From Orthonyx spaldingii (lineage: Eukaryota; Chordata; Aves; Passeriformes; Orthonychidae): a DNA stretch of 64,000 bases. The notes under the pieces were generated by a model. The model saw only the letters and a list, made by a program, of their open reading frames with translations. It did no database searches and was not told where the DNA came from. The DNA lies in the NCBI GenBank assembly GCA_013397795.1, contig VZTJ01005467.1, forward strand, positions 95,036-159,035. Reading direction: 5' to 3'. Below, piece by piece: positions 51,301 through 63,502 of this stretch. The translations under genes and the position numbers were made by a program. How positions within the stretch are numbered: position 1 is the stretch's first letter; each line of letters starts with the position of its first letter.

Positions 51301-53193
51301 TAAAACAGCTTTGATAGAAATCCTTTCCCTCTAAAACTGAAATTTCATAAATAAATGTTGGTTCACTCTGCCTGAGTAAACCATGTCCTTGGCCTGATAT
51401 ATCAATCTGCAGAAATGCATTAAAATGCAAATTCATGTATTTCAGCTCTTGAGCTGTTTCATTCCACCCCTAAAATAAATAATAAAAATAATAAAAAAAT
51501 CTTAATAGTCTATCAGGTATTAAAACCAATACTCAGTCATCTAAGAATAATCTGATTGAGCTTGTTTGATTTTCAAGTTTAACAGTGTTTAAAATATAAT
51601 TTGTTTAATGTATATTTTAAAGCTTAAAACATGGTTTTATTTAAATAAAGTTAATGGGAAAAATAATTGAATTGTGGGCTCAAATTCAATTTTTAATAGG
51701 ACAGGCCTTTCCTTTTTCAAAATTTTATGTTTTTGTATGTGCACTTTTAAAATATATGTGCATTCCTGCAAATGAACTGACAGAAAAATATGGCAAGTCT
51801 GCTAGATGAGGATATCCTGTTAGGATGTTCCTGTTTGATTTATATTAAGAGTATCAAGAATATTAAAGGTGCAAGACTGTAGGTAATGTAGGTTCCAGAA
51901 ATGCCCATCAGAATAAAATACATGACATCTGTGTTCTCACAAGCTTAATATTACGTATCCCTTTATGAGATTGCAAACAAAAAGAGAATAGACTAAGAGG
52001 GAAGAAGCCATAGCTCTCACAAAAGTGCATTGATTTCATTAAGTTTGGAAAAGATTAGGGGAAAAGATGATCCAGGAAAGAGAACAGGCTGATGGTTGTG
52101 TGTAGAATTGACAAGTAGTGTGCAGTTTTCTCCAGAAAAAATAATTTCAGTTAATTTTATGTATATTTAAGTTGTTACTTAAATTTAGTTGTAATAATTA
52201 TGCAAAAGAGCTGTATGTCAAAGCAGAGAGTTTTGTGAAAGGAGCAGACAAGAAATACTAGAGTAAAGGCTATGTTTTGGAAAGCAGCTGTGAAAGTAAA
52301 TGTCATGGAGCTGATGACAGGATTTCACCTTGAATACCATGTTAATGTCAAAACCCATTTTGAGACATAAAACGAGTGCACTTTGTAACAGAGATAAGTT
52401 ATAAGACATGGAAAAGATCACCATGTGAAAGAATACCATGCACACAGGCACTCGCTATGTTTAGCTTGGACAAGAAAGAAATAGACAATATGCATTTCCA
52501 ACTTGGCACAAATCTTCATGGGGTTCTGTGGTATTGACATTGCTGAGACAAAACTTTAGGAAAGGAACAAGTGAAGACATTTAACATCTGGACGTGCACT
52601 GTCTATATTGGCCACATGGGTTTGATTTCAATTGATCTTCGAAATTAAGCAATTTTGGATCTGTCTAGCAGAGTCCTGGGATAACATCTGGAAATCCCAG
52701 GTAACTGACAAAGAAGCCAAGTACCATAATATGGAAGAGAATACGAAAAGCAAAGGATGTGAAAGGTTCCATCTGGCTTCGCTGTCACTCCTGAGCTGAC
52801 AGAAAGGTAGGAAGGAGTATGTTGCTTCACGTGGATAGAGAGTGTGACCTGCAGAGGTACCCAGTAAGCAGAAACCTGACGTGCTTATTAGGGGTGGTTA
52901 TTCCCCATGTGGTTATTATTAGGAGCAGTTGTGCTACTATGCCATTATCCACCTTTACCATGGGAGGATAAAAATGGGTAAAAAAGAAGGCATGCTGGAA
53001 TAGTTCTTCTTTATTGGAATATTCCATGCAGGTATGATTAATGATAGAGATTACTTGAACTTAGTTTATGGAGTTTTAATCTGTAAAAAAAAGCATATAA
53101 CACTGTGGATTACCGCCTTAGATCCTGTGTGATGTATCTTTCTGACATGAATCCCAGAAGAATCCGGTGATTTGTTATGCACTGGTTATGTAG

Positions 53194-53823
53194 TGTTGCG
53201 GCGGTGCCAGGTAGTCAGGTGCCACAACCGTCCCAAAAGTATCTCCCAGAGGGGTCACTTTGGTGAGGTGCAGCCGCTCACACACACAAGCACACCGGAT
53301 AGCTTTCGATGGGGAGAAATGAGAAGGGTCTTTGTCTGGGGTTCGCAAAGGAGGTTTATTGAGGAACGATCCAGGGGTGAAGAACTGGCAGGGAGGCAGC
53401 TGCGAAAGAATCCAGGGACGACGACGAAAGAACATGGAATGGTCCAGGTTTTTGTATGGGGGCGAATAGGCGGTGAGCAGAGCATCAGGGACCAATGGTC
53501 TGAGGGCACGGGGGCGGTACATAGGTGGGGCTAAGGTAGGGGAGCCAGTCGGGAAAGGCTGGGGGAGTGGTGATAGGGCAAAGGCCAATGGGGAAACAGG
53601 GAAGGGAGAACTCTCTGGAACCGAGACTTATAGGGCATACAAAGATGGGGAGGCAACAGGCCAACTGAGACAGGAGAACCGGGGTATATTTGCATAATAG
53701 AACAAGGCATCCTGGGGGGAAGGCCTTTTACTCTCCATGACCAAAGAGGATCTCTCAAAGTAGGGGTCGTCTCACCAATGGAGCCTCTTGGTCTTTGGTG
53801 GCTCAGGCCCACTGGCCTCCACA
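53194..53823 (-). mobile_element. Solo ERV LTR with near-perfect 6-bp target-site duplication
   Basis: A 630-bp CpG-containing element, + strand ends TGTTGCGGCGG and TGGCCTCCACA, flanked by ATGTAG (53188-53193) and ATATAG (53824-53829), matching at five of six. TTTATT at 53355-53360 is an AATAAA on the minus strand, so it points left. It shares block order with the element at 61445: a TTTGTAT/ATACAAA TATA-like site about 100 bases from the poly-A signal, a GGGGAACAGGGAAGGG-type purine block, and a TTTGCATAATAGAAC block. Overlapping frames up to 137 codons on both strands reflect composition; no viral protein is encoded. ERVK-like class is suggested by the 6-bp duplication. Confidence 0.85.
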
Positions 53824-53829
53824 ATATAG

Positions 53830-54658
53830 TAGAAAGCTGAATCCAAAATAACATTTGAATTAATATAATGCATCAGAAAAAAAAAACCAATTAAATTTAA
53901 TAATCAATGAGCATTTAGATGTGATTCACTCAGAAGGAAATCAGCCATCTCTTTTTAACTTGTTCTGTTTAGACATTTCAAATATAAACCAATATGAATA
54001 AAAGACCTGCATTACTGCTAAAATAAGTGTTCCAATGTCTGAACTAGTCTATTCCATACTCTTTCAGATTATTCCTATTTCTTCTAAAATGAAAACAATT
54101 TTTTCCTCTTAAGATAAAAATTCAACTATGGTTTCTGATGTATTACCTCAAACTTTTAACTGGATTCCAAATTTTATGACTAAACCTACAGGTTGTGTGA
54201 ACATTCATTTATTTTCAGCGGCCAACATTTAATGCTTTGCATATTCTTCATTTAAGGATTTTGTTTCCACATAAGTCAGTATACCTGCTATGTTTTTGTA
54301 AAACATGACTGCTTCTACTAGAACAGATGTCATCTGCATTGTAAAATAACAGTGTTTTATGGGAAGCTTTTAAGCAAAACCACTGTAATTTAGTTTCCTT
54401 AATGTCAGACATAAGCCCACACTACAGCAGAAGTGCTCTAAATGTCAAAACAAATCAATTTTGCAAATGTCAGACCGGCATTAATGAAAGCTCAGCTCTT
54501 GCACTAAGGATACTCTCCTAATTCATAATAAATACTCCATCTTATACCGTGGTCATTTATAACAGAAGCTGTGCATACAGTTACCACTGCTGTTATGGAT
54601 TTTGTTTCACAGTTCAGGTGTATACCTTAGAAGCCCGTGTATTATAATGACAGAAGTT
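53830..54658. other. AT-rich spacer
   Basis: Ordinary AT-rich non-coding sequence between an LTR and a CR1 fragment. Nothing recognised. Confidence 0.55.
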
Positions 54659-54884
54659 TCCAATCACAGAGTAATCTAGGTGGGAAGGAACATCAAAAGA
54701 TTAGTTAGCCTGTTCAACTTCTTTTTTACACTTGGAGCTCAGTGTAGTAACCTGGGGGACCTGAAGAATATTTGGCATTGAAGACTGAGACAAAGAAAGC
54801 CATGGATACCTTAGCCTTTTCCATGTGGTTACCCTCCTTCAGTAACAGGACCACCATTTAGGGATCTTCCTTTTATTCCTGTCA
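54659..54884 (-). mobile_element. CR1 LINE fragment including ORF2 remnant
   Basis: Minus-strand translation of 54822-54780 gives EKAKVSMAFFVSVF, close to the KAEVLNAFFASVF-type segment just before the reverse transcriptase core in avian CR1 ORF2. The left part (54659-54710) looks like a worn CR1 3' terminus (AATCACAGAGTAATCTAGG, GGAAGGAACATCAAAAGAT). In an intact CR1 these two parts lie far apart, so this copy has either a large internal deletion or two separate fragments side by side. Frame is dead. Confidence 0.68.
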
Positions 54885-57800
54885 GTATAACGTATAAAAA
54901 ATGTACATTTATGTACTTTACATTACATGGAAAGCTGGATATTTAGCAATTAACAACTTGAATACTTTAAGCAAAGGAGTCCTGTCATTGAAGTGGAAAC
55001 TCTAAGTGCCTTGATGAATTAGGAAAGGGAACCAATGCCATGTGACTCAGTAAACCAAATGCAGCTAAATACCAGAGCATTTGTTTAGAATATCTGTAGC
55101 TCATGCTTCAAAAAGATTGTATTTGAAGAACTTTGAGATAGCAAAGAAATTTCAGACCGCCAACAAAATCCAAATTCTCCAACACAGATATATAAAAAAA
55201 AAATCATTATTTTTGCTGTTTTATCGCTCATCTGCAACAGAGTTAACTGTATGGAACAAATGCCTGCTATATGGTTAGAAAAGGAATAGCCATGTTACTT
55301 GTAAATGAAGGATGATTATACTCCTTGCAAGCAGAATAAACAGTTATGCTTAGGAACTGTTTATGTACATTCTCTCTTGGCCCCTTGTCTGATACTGAAA
55401 GATAATTACTTAGAGAAAGCGTACAGTGTATACATGATATTTACACCATTTGGAGACCTCAGTAGAATTATCAGGAGTGCATTTCCTTCACCTAAGTCCT
55501 TAGTAAATTATCAGCAACACAATAACAAAAAAAATCTGTAAGGTTTAGGTATGCTGATTAGGTGATTACACATCTTTCCTATAAATATATCATGAATATC
55601 TCACTAACTTTACAGTTACCACATGAAAAATGATACTTATTTTTCAGAGCAGTTTGTAGAAGAAGGCCACATGATGGTTTCCGAGAAGTCATAAGCAACT
55701 TTCCGTGTTGTAGTCCCAGACTGTGTTTCTATGTCTAGACTCTCAGACTGGGGAGTACTCTCCAGGTGCTGAGTTTGTCTTTTTCCCAGCATGCTGGGAA
55801 AAGAGCTGAAAAGCATTCACCTCCTGCCCCTGTTCCCTACCATCTCTCTTTGGAAAAATTTTGAGCATGAAAACTGGAGGGCATCATGGAAGGCCAGGGC
55901 TCATTGCAGAGTCTACAGGACAGGTATGTTCTCAAGTGCATCTAATTATAAAGTAGCTTGTTTACTTGGTGTCTTCTCTGCTACATTGTGCTTCAGGCAA
56001 GTTGCCACTCACATTGAAGAAATGCAATAAAAAGGCTGAATAGATGAAGCAAGCTTTTTTTAGGGAATATTAGTCTATGTTTCATACTAGTTTGCAAACA
56101 AGAAAGAACAGCATGAAGTAGAGCTTCTGCAATTTTGATTAAAACTAGTTTTGCTGTTAATTTGAGTGAGAATGCTGTGAACCTTCATGCTTAGTTGAAT
56201 GAAATGATTTCCAAGGAATGTTGATACATAAATGCACAGGAAAACTTAACAGGATACTAACAGTTGAAAATATTAATCTATTAAATTATTACTGTATGAA
56301 TTCAACTAGATATATTTTTCAAAATTAAGCAAGAATAAATCTCGAAGAAAGGCTGTGCTTACAGCAGATATCAATAATCAGCAATACCTATGACTACACG
56401 GTCAATATTTATCTTTCTTCGAGGATCTTTTTAACTTTCTTGGTCTTTTCCAAGATAAATGTGTTTGAAGACAGGAGGAAATACACACTTCAATATTGAA
56501 ACAAAAATAATGTTGACTTTTATGTTGAGACTGGCTTTGCCACTTTTCATCAGAGTGCTCTTTGCTCTTCCTGACACCGTTTTATCAACTAGTGCCATTT
56601 TTGCATTGACCTGTTCGTTATCCGAGGTTTTTGTTAGGCAGATAGGCTCTTTACTTTATAATCACTACACACAGTTTTCTTAACTTTCTTTGCTCTTCAT
56701 TTTAAAAGTATAGTGAAAAACTGCTCACTCTCAAAACTTGTTCCCATTCTATCTACTTAATTTTTCTCTGTATGTTTGGATATTTGTGAATTTAGAAAAT
56801 GCCTATCACTGTGCAGCCTATTGTGCTGTTTCTCAGCTGGTAAGATATGACTTGAGAGGAATTATCCAACATGAAATGAGGATGTGCATGTTTAGTCAAA
56901 AGAGAAGTCAAAATACAATGTAACTTTTTCACTTTTTTTTTCATCTGGGATAAATAAAAGATTATTTATATCAAACCGATTGTTTACTTCAGAATTGAAA
57001 CATCAATTAGTACTTCAATTATATGTCAAGTATGTAAATAATGTACTACAAAGTCAACAAAGAGCAGAGTTGTGTGTGCTTTTAAGATCATTCCCTTTGT
57101 TAAGAATCTGAAACACCTTTACAAGTCTTATTTCCTTTTTAATTAACCATAGATTATGATTTATTTAAACCACTTTATTTGGTGTAGGGCTCAAAGCAGA
57201 TGGAAAAGTTGAACTTGTTATAAATTTTAAATTAAAAAAAATTTTTTTTGGCCATAATCTTCCTTGAAAATGATTTAGCCTTTTGTAAACACTTCATCAA
57301 TTGCTGGGTGTCTCACAGGAGTGGTTGGTGGAAGCCTCTAGTTCTGACTGAGCAAGATGTTCTCTCAGGTGAAAAGTTTCAAAAGGACTATTTTGCATCA
57401 GGTAGGGATTATTCAGTGGCCTTCCTTAAAGGCAGTGCAAAGTCTAACAGGGCTTTACTTCAATGAACTGTTAATGTGCCCCTCTACCCCACTTCTGTCT
57501 TCTCCAGTTTTTAGTGAACACTTTAAAAAATGTCTGCAAAACAGGAAAAGAGGCATTTTACAATATTTTATATTTTAAGAAGTACTTAGCCTTGAGAGTT
57601 GGAGAACTCTTCTGAAAATTAGCAATCATTTCTGGAGGACTCATCTTTCATAACGTGTTTATCAGCACGAATAGCCGCCATATCTCAGGAAAGGAAAAAA
57701 CCCTGCCTTGCAAAACAGAGGAATTTGCTCAAACATGGTCCAACTGGTAAAAAATTCCATGACATTATGTTTTAACTTTATCTTATCTTGTTGATATATT

Positions 57801-59208
57801 TCACAGTTGCTACATCTTTAAAATTCAGAACATATACACTATCATATTGTTTAGTCCTGGGGCAACCTCAGCTCACCACTGGAAGGCTTTAAAACATTGT
57901 TGGCATTACTATTTCAACACTGCATGTACTTGTGCCACTATAATGACTTCAGAGTAATTTTAACTGAAATAATTTGTTTCTAACATTTTATTTTACAACT
58001 TCCAACCAAAAATCATATTCATAACCGCAGACTATTTGGAATATATCTCCTTATTCTTCCAAAACAACACATATATTTCCAGATTTTTCGTGTGTTTTAT
58101 ATTATTAAATGGCAATCTAAAATATCCCCCCTTGACCTAGTGCTAATGCTTTTGTTCCCTTATCTTTAACAAGGGTTGGGTAGGAGTTTAAAAATCTGCT
58201 CAAAGTATTTATAATGGTTTCACCCAAGCAGGAAGTCTGGCAAAGTGGTTTCACCCAAAGTGAAGTCTGGCAATATAATTTTACAACTCTGGGATTTACC
58301 TCTTGCAAGCTATTTTAAAGGACAAATATCAGTGTACTGAACACAAAACAAGTGTATCACTTTTAGTGTGCTTGTACCACATCTAGTAAGGCGTACAGGT
58401 TGTAGGCAATATAATACATGTGCTGCTCAGAATTGGTGTTATGTCTAGCAATGTTTGTCACATATTTATGCCCATTGTTTCACTGGTCCTAGAATACAAA
58501 GAGGAGTAATTTGGTCAGAAAACACCAGAGGTTTAAAATGGATATGTTATTCCTACCTAACCAGTGGCATGCATGACAGTAATTTTAACATTATTATTGA
58601 ATTGATTTCTCTTTCTTATTCAGTGACAGAGCCATATGTGGCCACATGGGCAAAATATATATTGTACTGAATGCCAGAAGGTTTTACTTTGTTATTCTAA
58701 TCCATTTCTAGTTCCACACTGATGGTATCTAGAGCATCAGGGCTCACTTGGTATTCAGTCCATGCAGTCTGCAAAAATCACACTGCTGTGGGGAACTAAA
58801 GTGATTATAGCAGAATGGTCTCTGCTGTCTCTTTGACATAATTGTCTCTGTGTAGCCAGAAAGGTATCCACACTTTAGACAGAATTGCTAGCTGAAGTTT
58901 ACTGGCCTGGAAATAAATGTTTTTATATCAAGTAAAACAGTGCACTTTCCATTTTGATTAAATAATAATCAGAACACTGTTTGGGTTTTTGGTTGGGTTT
59001 TTGCTTGTTTGCTTTTTTTTTAATGTGTGGAGGGTTTTTTTCTGAAAATCTCAAGCAAAATTTACGCCCTTACTGTTATACAAAAGTTATGGAATATCCT
59101 TGAACTTCTATTCTGCTTAAAAAATTGAGTGTGACACTGAGGAGGTAGCTTTTCCTGGGTTAAAAAAAAATTGTAACCATAAAATGCTGCCTCTAGGATA
59201 TACTTAAA
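54885..59208. other. AT-rich non-coding stretch
   Basis: No gene or TE family recognised. Frames up to 79 codons without domains. Contains the 31-bp tandem duplication listed separately and a T/G-rich tract at about 58980-59041. Confidence 0.6.
58215..58275 (+). repeat. 31-bp imperfect tandem duplication
   Basis: Two adjacent units both read TGGTTTCACCCAA, a few variable bases, then GAAGTCTGGCAA (58215-58245 and 58246-58275). A one-base length difference separates them. Confidence 0.9.
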
Positions 59209-59850
59209 TGTTAAGGAAACTTCCCTGTCTGACCATCCAGGAGCCACTCTGTCAGACACACTCACACCATCTGAGCTGGGTCCAACAGAGCTACACACCC
59301 CAAACTCAGAGTCACACCAGGTTTCCTCACCGGCTCAGTCCCAGGTTTCCAATAGCAGTCTCAGATGTCCAGATCCTTCAGATGATTTAATCTTGGTCCA
59401 ATAACTATATAACAAAACAGCCTGATCTGGTGCCTCTGAGGAGGGACACAGGACAAAGGAACCCCTGGGCTTTTATACCCTCACCCTCCAAGGGTGAGAA
59501 AGTCTTTGGGTCTTTGGCTTCTGCCATCTGAGTCTCCGACGCCCTGGATATGCCACAGGTCCCTGGGCCCTTTGTTATGCAAAGAATCGGCATTTCACAG
59601 CCTCCTGTCTGGGGCTGCCACCCAGAGCTCATCCTGCAGCTCCCACTGCCGCTGCACCCCGAGCTACCTGCACTGAAAGTATTCCTCAGCAAGAGGTCAT
59701 GTGTGCTCCTCACAGAAGTTTGTTTCTGTATAAAACATATAGACTTCTTTTGGCGGACTAAGTTCTTGTGCATTCGATAGCTGCAAATTCCACTCAGAGG
59801 CAAATTCAATAGGTTCTGCCAGCTTACTGCAATGTTTTGATATTTCTGTG
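59209..59850 (-). mobile_element. LTR-like element with promoter core, minus orientation
   Basis: A GC-richer insert in AT-rich DNA. On the minus strand a strong TATAAAA box (complement of 59471-59477) within GGGTATAAAAGCCCAG is followed about 85 bases on by ATTAAA (complement of 59386-59391), the spacing expected of an LTR U3-R region. The 149-codon minus frame 59405-59854 runs across it but is cysteine/serine-rich with no viral or cellular domain, so I treat it as spurious. Ends and target-site duplication were not found; boundaries are approximate. A cellular TATA promoter on the minus strand is the alternative. Confidence 0.5.
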
Positions 59851-60838
59851 ACAAAATCTTTTATTTTTATTAAACTTTATATTAGTTTAAATATCTGAAC
59901 TTTTAGATATATAATACATTTACAATATATTAACAAGTATAATTTTTAAATGTACATTTGTATTTTAATTAGTAACTGATAAATAACTTTTTAGCTTTTT
60001 TTTAATAGCTGATACAAAGAGGAATTAAGAGCAGAAGCCACTTGAATACATCTTAGAGACCATTTATAGAACTTGAAAGCATATATGCATGTGCCTTTTT
60101 GGTTTTTGTTGGGTTTTTTAAAATTTTATGTTGAATATAGTGTATTTATCAGTTTTATAAATACAGAAATGCTGGCACATATGTTTAAAAATATTTGTAG
60201 TGCTTTGAAAAACCGAGACTGCAGATGGCGGGTTTTGTGAATTTTAAGTGGTTTGGATATGAATTATAGTACATATTATGCAAAAGAACCTCAAAACCAC
60301 TGGAGAAGATGACTATAAAACAGAGAGTGAAATATAATATAGAGAATGTAATTTACTTACTGTAATACCCGTTAAAGATGGGGAGGGCCAGAAAACACAG
60401 AACGTTCAATGAAGATATTGGCACTGAGAGTATTGCAAGATACTTTAGATAAAGTAGGCTCTTAACAGCAAGAGAATTTTATTCACAGTTTTTTTATTTT
60501 CTAAATATTTAGGGTTTATTCAAAACCAGCTCAGATATCCAAACACCTTTCTTATTGTTCAGTTTGATCAGCTGGAGTATTTGTATCTGCACATTTGCAC
60601 ATGTGGTTGTTAATTCTCATATATTTTAATTAATAAAAAATGAAATAATTAGACAGAAGAAGGTACCTTTCTTAGTTGCAATAGCTATCTGGAGAAAGAG
60701 GGAGAAAATTAGAAAAAAATCTCCCTCTCTTCTCCCAAGATTTATCCTCTGTAAGATATGTCATTTATATACTTTTTGTCAAATTGTGTGAAAGAGTAAG
60801 CTGTGTCTGGAAATTAAGCAAGGTTCTCTTACAAATAT
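59851..60838. other. AT-rich spacer
   Basis: AT-rich non-coding sequence with a T/G-rich run near 60100-60120. Nothing recognised. Confidence 0.55.
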
Positions 60839-61340
60839 TGATTTACCAAAAATAGGGTATAGATCTAATATCAACACCCAATTCAGATAGACAAGAAGAA
60901 GATTCTTTTTATTTACGGCTGGGCTGCTGCGTGGAATAATTTACAAAGCTGCAGAGCAAAATCACAAAGCATTACAAGGTATATATCTACAAAGGATTCA
61001 ATACAAATGCATATTCATAACATTGACACCTCCCACTCCCCGCTTCGTATGATAATTAATTGAATAACCATTACGCATATGTGATTAGTTCTTTAAAAGG
61101 GGTCGGTGGTCGTATTGTGGGTAGTGGTCCTTAAAAAGGATGAAGTATTCTCTTCCTCCTCACTTTGACCTTCCTCGCTGCCACGGCTTAACACAATGAG
61201 ATTGACCTAAGTAACCCCTTAATTACTCCCCCTATTCTTTTAAATGAATTTATAATTGAAAAGATTTGTACTTGTCTAAACTTCTTCAGATCTCCATTAG
61301 GCCTGAGCACAGCTGAGCAAACACCGTTCAAAAAAAACCC
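60839..61340 (-). mobile_element. LTR-like element, minus orientation
   Basis: On the minus strand a GATATATA TATA box (complement of about 60980-60987) precedes AATAAA (complement of 60908-60913) by roughly 70 bases, and the poly-A region GGCTGGGCTGCTGCGTGG lies beside it. To the right are CpG-containing segments (GGGGTCGGTGGTCG near 61099-61112) unlike the surrounding DNA. The layout is that of an ERV LTR. Neither end nor a target-site duplication could be fixed, so coordinates are approximate. Confidence 0.5.
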
Positions 61341-61444
61341 TATTCAAGGCCCAACTTTAGTTTAATTATTAATTCACTACAGCTGGGCACACTAGTTTTA
61401 ACAAAATTAACTCTTTAGCTAAAATTCTATGTTTCAACATGGTA

Positions 61445-62000
61445 TGTGCCGCGGCCAGGTATGGATGTTCTGACCACTGCCTTCCTGAAAGCATCTCTAT
61501 AATGAGTTGCCTGGTTAGCTGCAGCCGTGTACCCCGCGCTGGCTGGAGTTGATGAGGAAAAACGACAAGGGCTTCTTGTTTGGAGTTCCGTGAGCAGTTT
61601 ATTGCACTGACACGAAGGGTTCCAGGGACAAGAAAGCAAGGCATAGTGGGTAAGAGTGTCTTTGTATAGGAAGGCGGGAGAACCTCACAGTCTATGACTT
61701 GGGGCTGGGGGGCGGGACGAGGGTAAGGGAACCAACTGGGAGAGACAGAGGGAATAGTGACAAGTCACTAACAAGTGGGGAACAGGGGAGGGGGAAGCTT
61801 CCAGCAGCTGGAGATTAACAAGGCAAAAGGTGGTGAAACTACAACAAACCAACCAGAGAAATATAACTGCAGTATTTTGCATAAAAGAACTCAAAGAATC
61901 TTAGGAGGCTTTTTAATCTAAAGATTCCTCCGGGAGTGAGGGATCTTCCCACCAATGCTTTGGAGGGACAGGTTTACCAACCCTCTCAGCCAGGGACATC
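61445..62000 (-). mobile_element. ERV LTR related to the one at 53.2 kb
   Basis: Begins TGTGCCGCGGCCAGG, comparable to TGTTGCGGCGGTGCCAGG at 53194. TTTATT at 61598-61603 gives AATAAA on the minus strand. A CTTTGTATAGG site lies at about the same distance to the right as the TATA-like site of the 53-kb copy, followed by GGGGAACAGGGGAGGGG and TTTTGCATAAAAGAAC blocks in the same order, and a TTCCCACCAATG block near the right end. The two are clearly related but diverged or different subfamilies. The right end is uncertain and I found no convincing target-site duplication. Frames inside it (for example minus 61369-61644) are not genes. Confidence 0.68.
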
Positions 62001-63502
62001 AGAACTGAGTCTTCTTTAACAAGCATGGTCTGCTGCTCACTGGACTCATTTGAGCATAACATATCACCACTTGACAGGGTGCCTTGCTTGTGCACTTCCA
62101 CATGCCACATATCTTCTCCTCCTTGCTGAGCCCAGTCGTGTGCTACCTTGCTGAAACTTCACCTTGATATTTGCCAAAATGCTGTGTTTCAGGTCACTGT
62201 CCAGCTACTCTCTTCCTCATGCACAGATATCCTCCCTTGCTGCCTGCAGCACCTGCATACTGCTGGGCCTGAGCTGCTAATCTCCTCTTGCTATTGCAGG
62301 ATCTGATTTCCAGTATGTCCCTGCAAAGATGCTGTGTTTTTAAGGAGGTCTTCCCAGTCTGCTGTGGGAGTGGTGTGGCCAAGACATGGTGTTCAGGCTT
62401 GCAGTTGCTTTACAATTTTAACTTCAGTTTATGTTGCTTCTGTTGTTCTCTGTGAACTGTACTGGATTTCTTTGGTACTGCCTTGTAATTGCTTTGTATT
62501 CTCTCTGTGCTACAACACCTGTCAAAAATAATGCAGCACAACAGGCAGTCCTAAGCCTGCATACAAGGTAACTGGCAAGATTAGTCCAACCTCATTTAAG
62601 TCTGTTTCACTTAGGAAAAATACAGGAAATAGAAGCTGACACTCTTTTTTATTCCTGGGAAAGACCCCTTGGAAAGATGAAGAGCAGAACTAGGTTGCTG
62701 CACTACCACATGAAATATTATGATGACAACAGGCCCCATTCTTTTGTTGGATGTTCATTAAAAAATTTTGGACTACAAAGAGGCTCCAAGGGACTGAGAT
62801 TGGGCCAAAAAGCAATGTGCAAATGGAACTCCTATGAAACTGAAAGTAAATGAAGAATGTTTACTTTCAAGATCTGGTGGTACTTCCTACAACTCATAAA
62901 TGTAGCAGTTTTAGGACACGTCACCATTTCTGTTATTGTATGTTTCGCTGATTAAATGTTAATATTTTCAGAAGCTGGTCATTTGATATGAGGAAAGGTA
63001 TAACTTACAAATTGCTGGCTGTGTTAGGATAATTTGTGCCTTCCATTCTGTGTTTTACTGCAACCTGCGGCTTTGACTGAAACTTTTCTATATTGCCTGG
63101 TTAACTTTTCTCTTTAATACTGCGCTTTGTTAAGCAACATTATTTTTCTTCTGTTGTGCACTTTCATTTCAGCTTTCTGCACAGACAGCATCTGTGATTA
63201 ATTACAAAAGAGCATAGTGTGGTTAAGTTTGTGTCAATAAATGGAAGACCGTCTTGAGGCATGTCCTGATGTGATTGCTCCTTAAGGTGGGCAGGCACTA
63301 TTAGTAGTAAGAGCTTGTCTAGAAAAGGTCAGCTAGGGAAATATAATATGTAGGTCATAGTGTGGATCATGTCTCAGGCGTACTGAGAGAGGGGTTAGCA
63401 TGGTGAGAGAATGTCACAAAACATCAAATTTCATTGCTACAATTGTGTGCTATAAATCCACATAGAGCAAAGTAACTCATGAGGTGATTTGGAGTTCATG
63501 TA
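62001..63502. other. Unidentified non-coding stretch between LTRs
   Basis: The first half (to about 62560) is less AT-rich than the window average and may be further ERV-derived sequence, but no gag, pol or env residues are readable. A 65-codon frame (62334-62531 +) has no domain. The second half is ordinary AT-rich DNA. Confidence 0.4.

Larger units (their letters stand above)
37631..53187. other. 15.5-kb AT-rich non-coding stretch
   Basis: No protein domain, RNA gene or TE family recognised apart from the local duplications and blocks listed separately. T/G-rich tracts on + at about 37660-37736, 45654-45744, 47970-48053 and 50441-50467; an A-rich tract at about 49722-49749. A perfect 9-bp palindrome TAGTGACTT/AAGTCACTA lies at 37931-37950, and a 13-mer GGTGTACACTGAC is repeated at 44656 and 44685. 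The part 52645-53030 is somewhat less AT-rich and unidentified. Confidence 0.55.

Noticed and set aside
53172..53588. Overlapping 120- and 137-codon frames on opposite strands
   Set aside because: Both are inside the 53.2-kb LTR and are explained by its GC content.
59405..59854. 149-codon minus-strand open frame, among the longest in the window
   Set aside because: It crosses a TATA box and poly-A-type signal of an LTR-like element, is compositionally odd (cysteine/serine-rich) and matches no domain I know.
61439..62030. ATGGTA (61439-61444) and ATGGTC (62025-62030) as a target-site duplication for the 61.4-kb LTR
   Set aside because: The base pair before the right copy is GC, not the required CA end, so the match is probably accidental.
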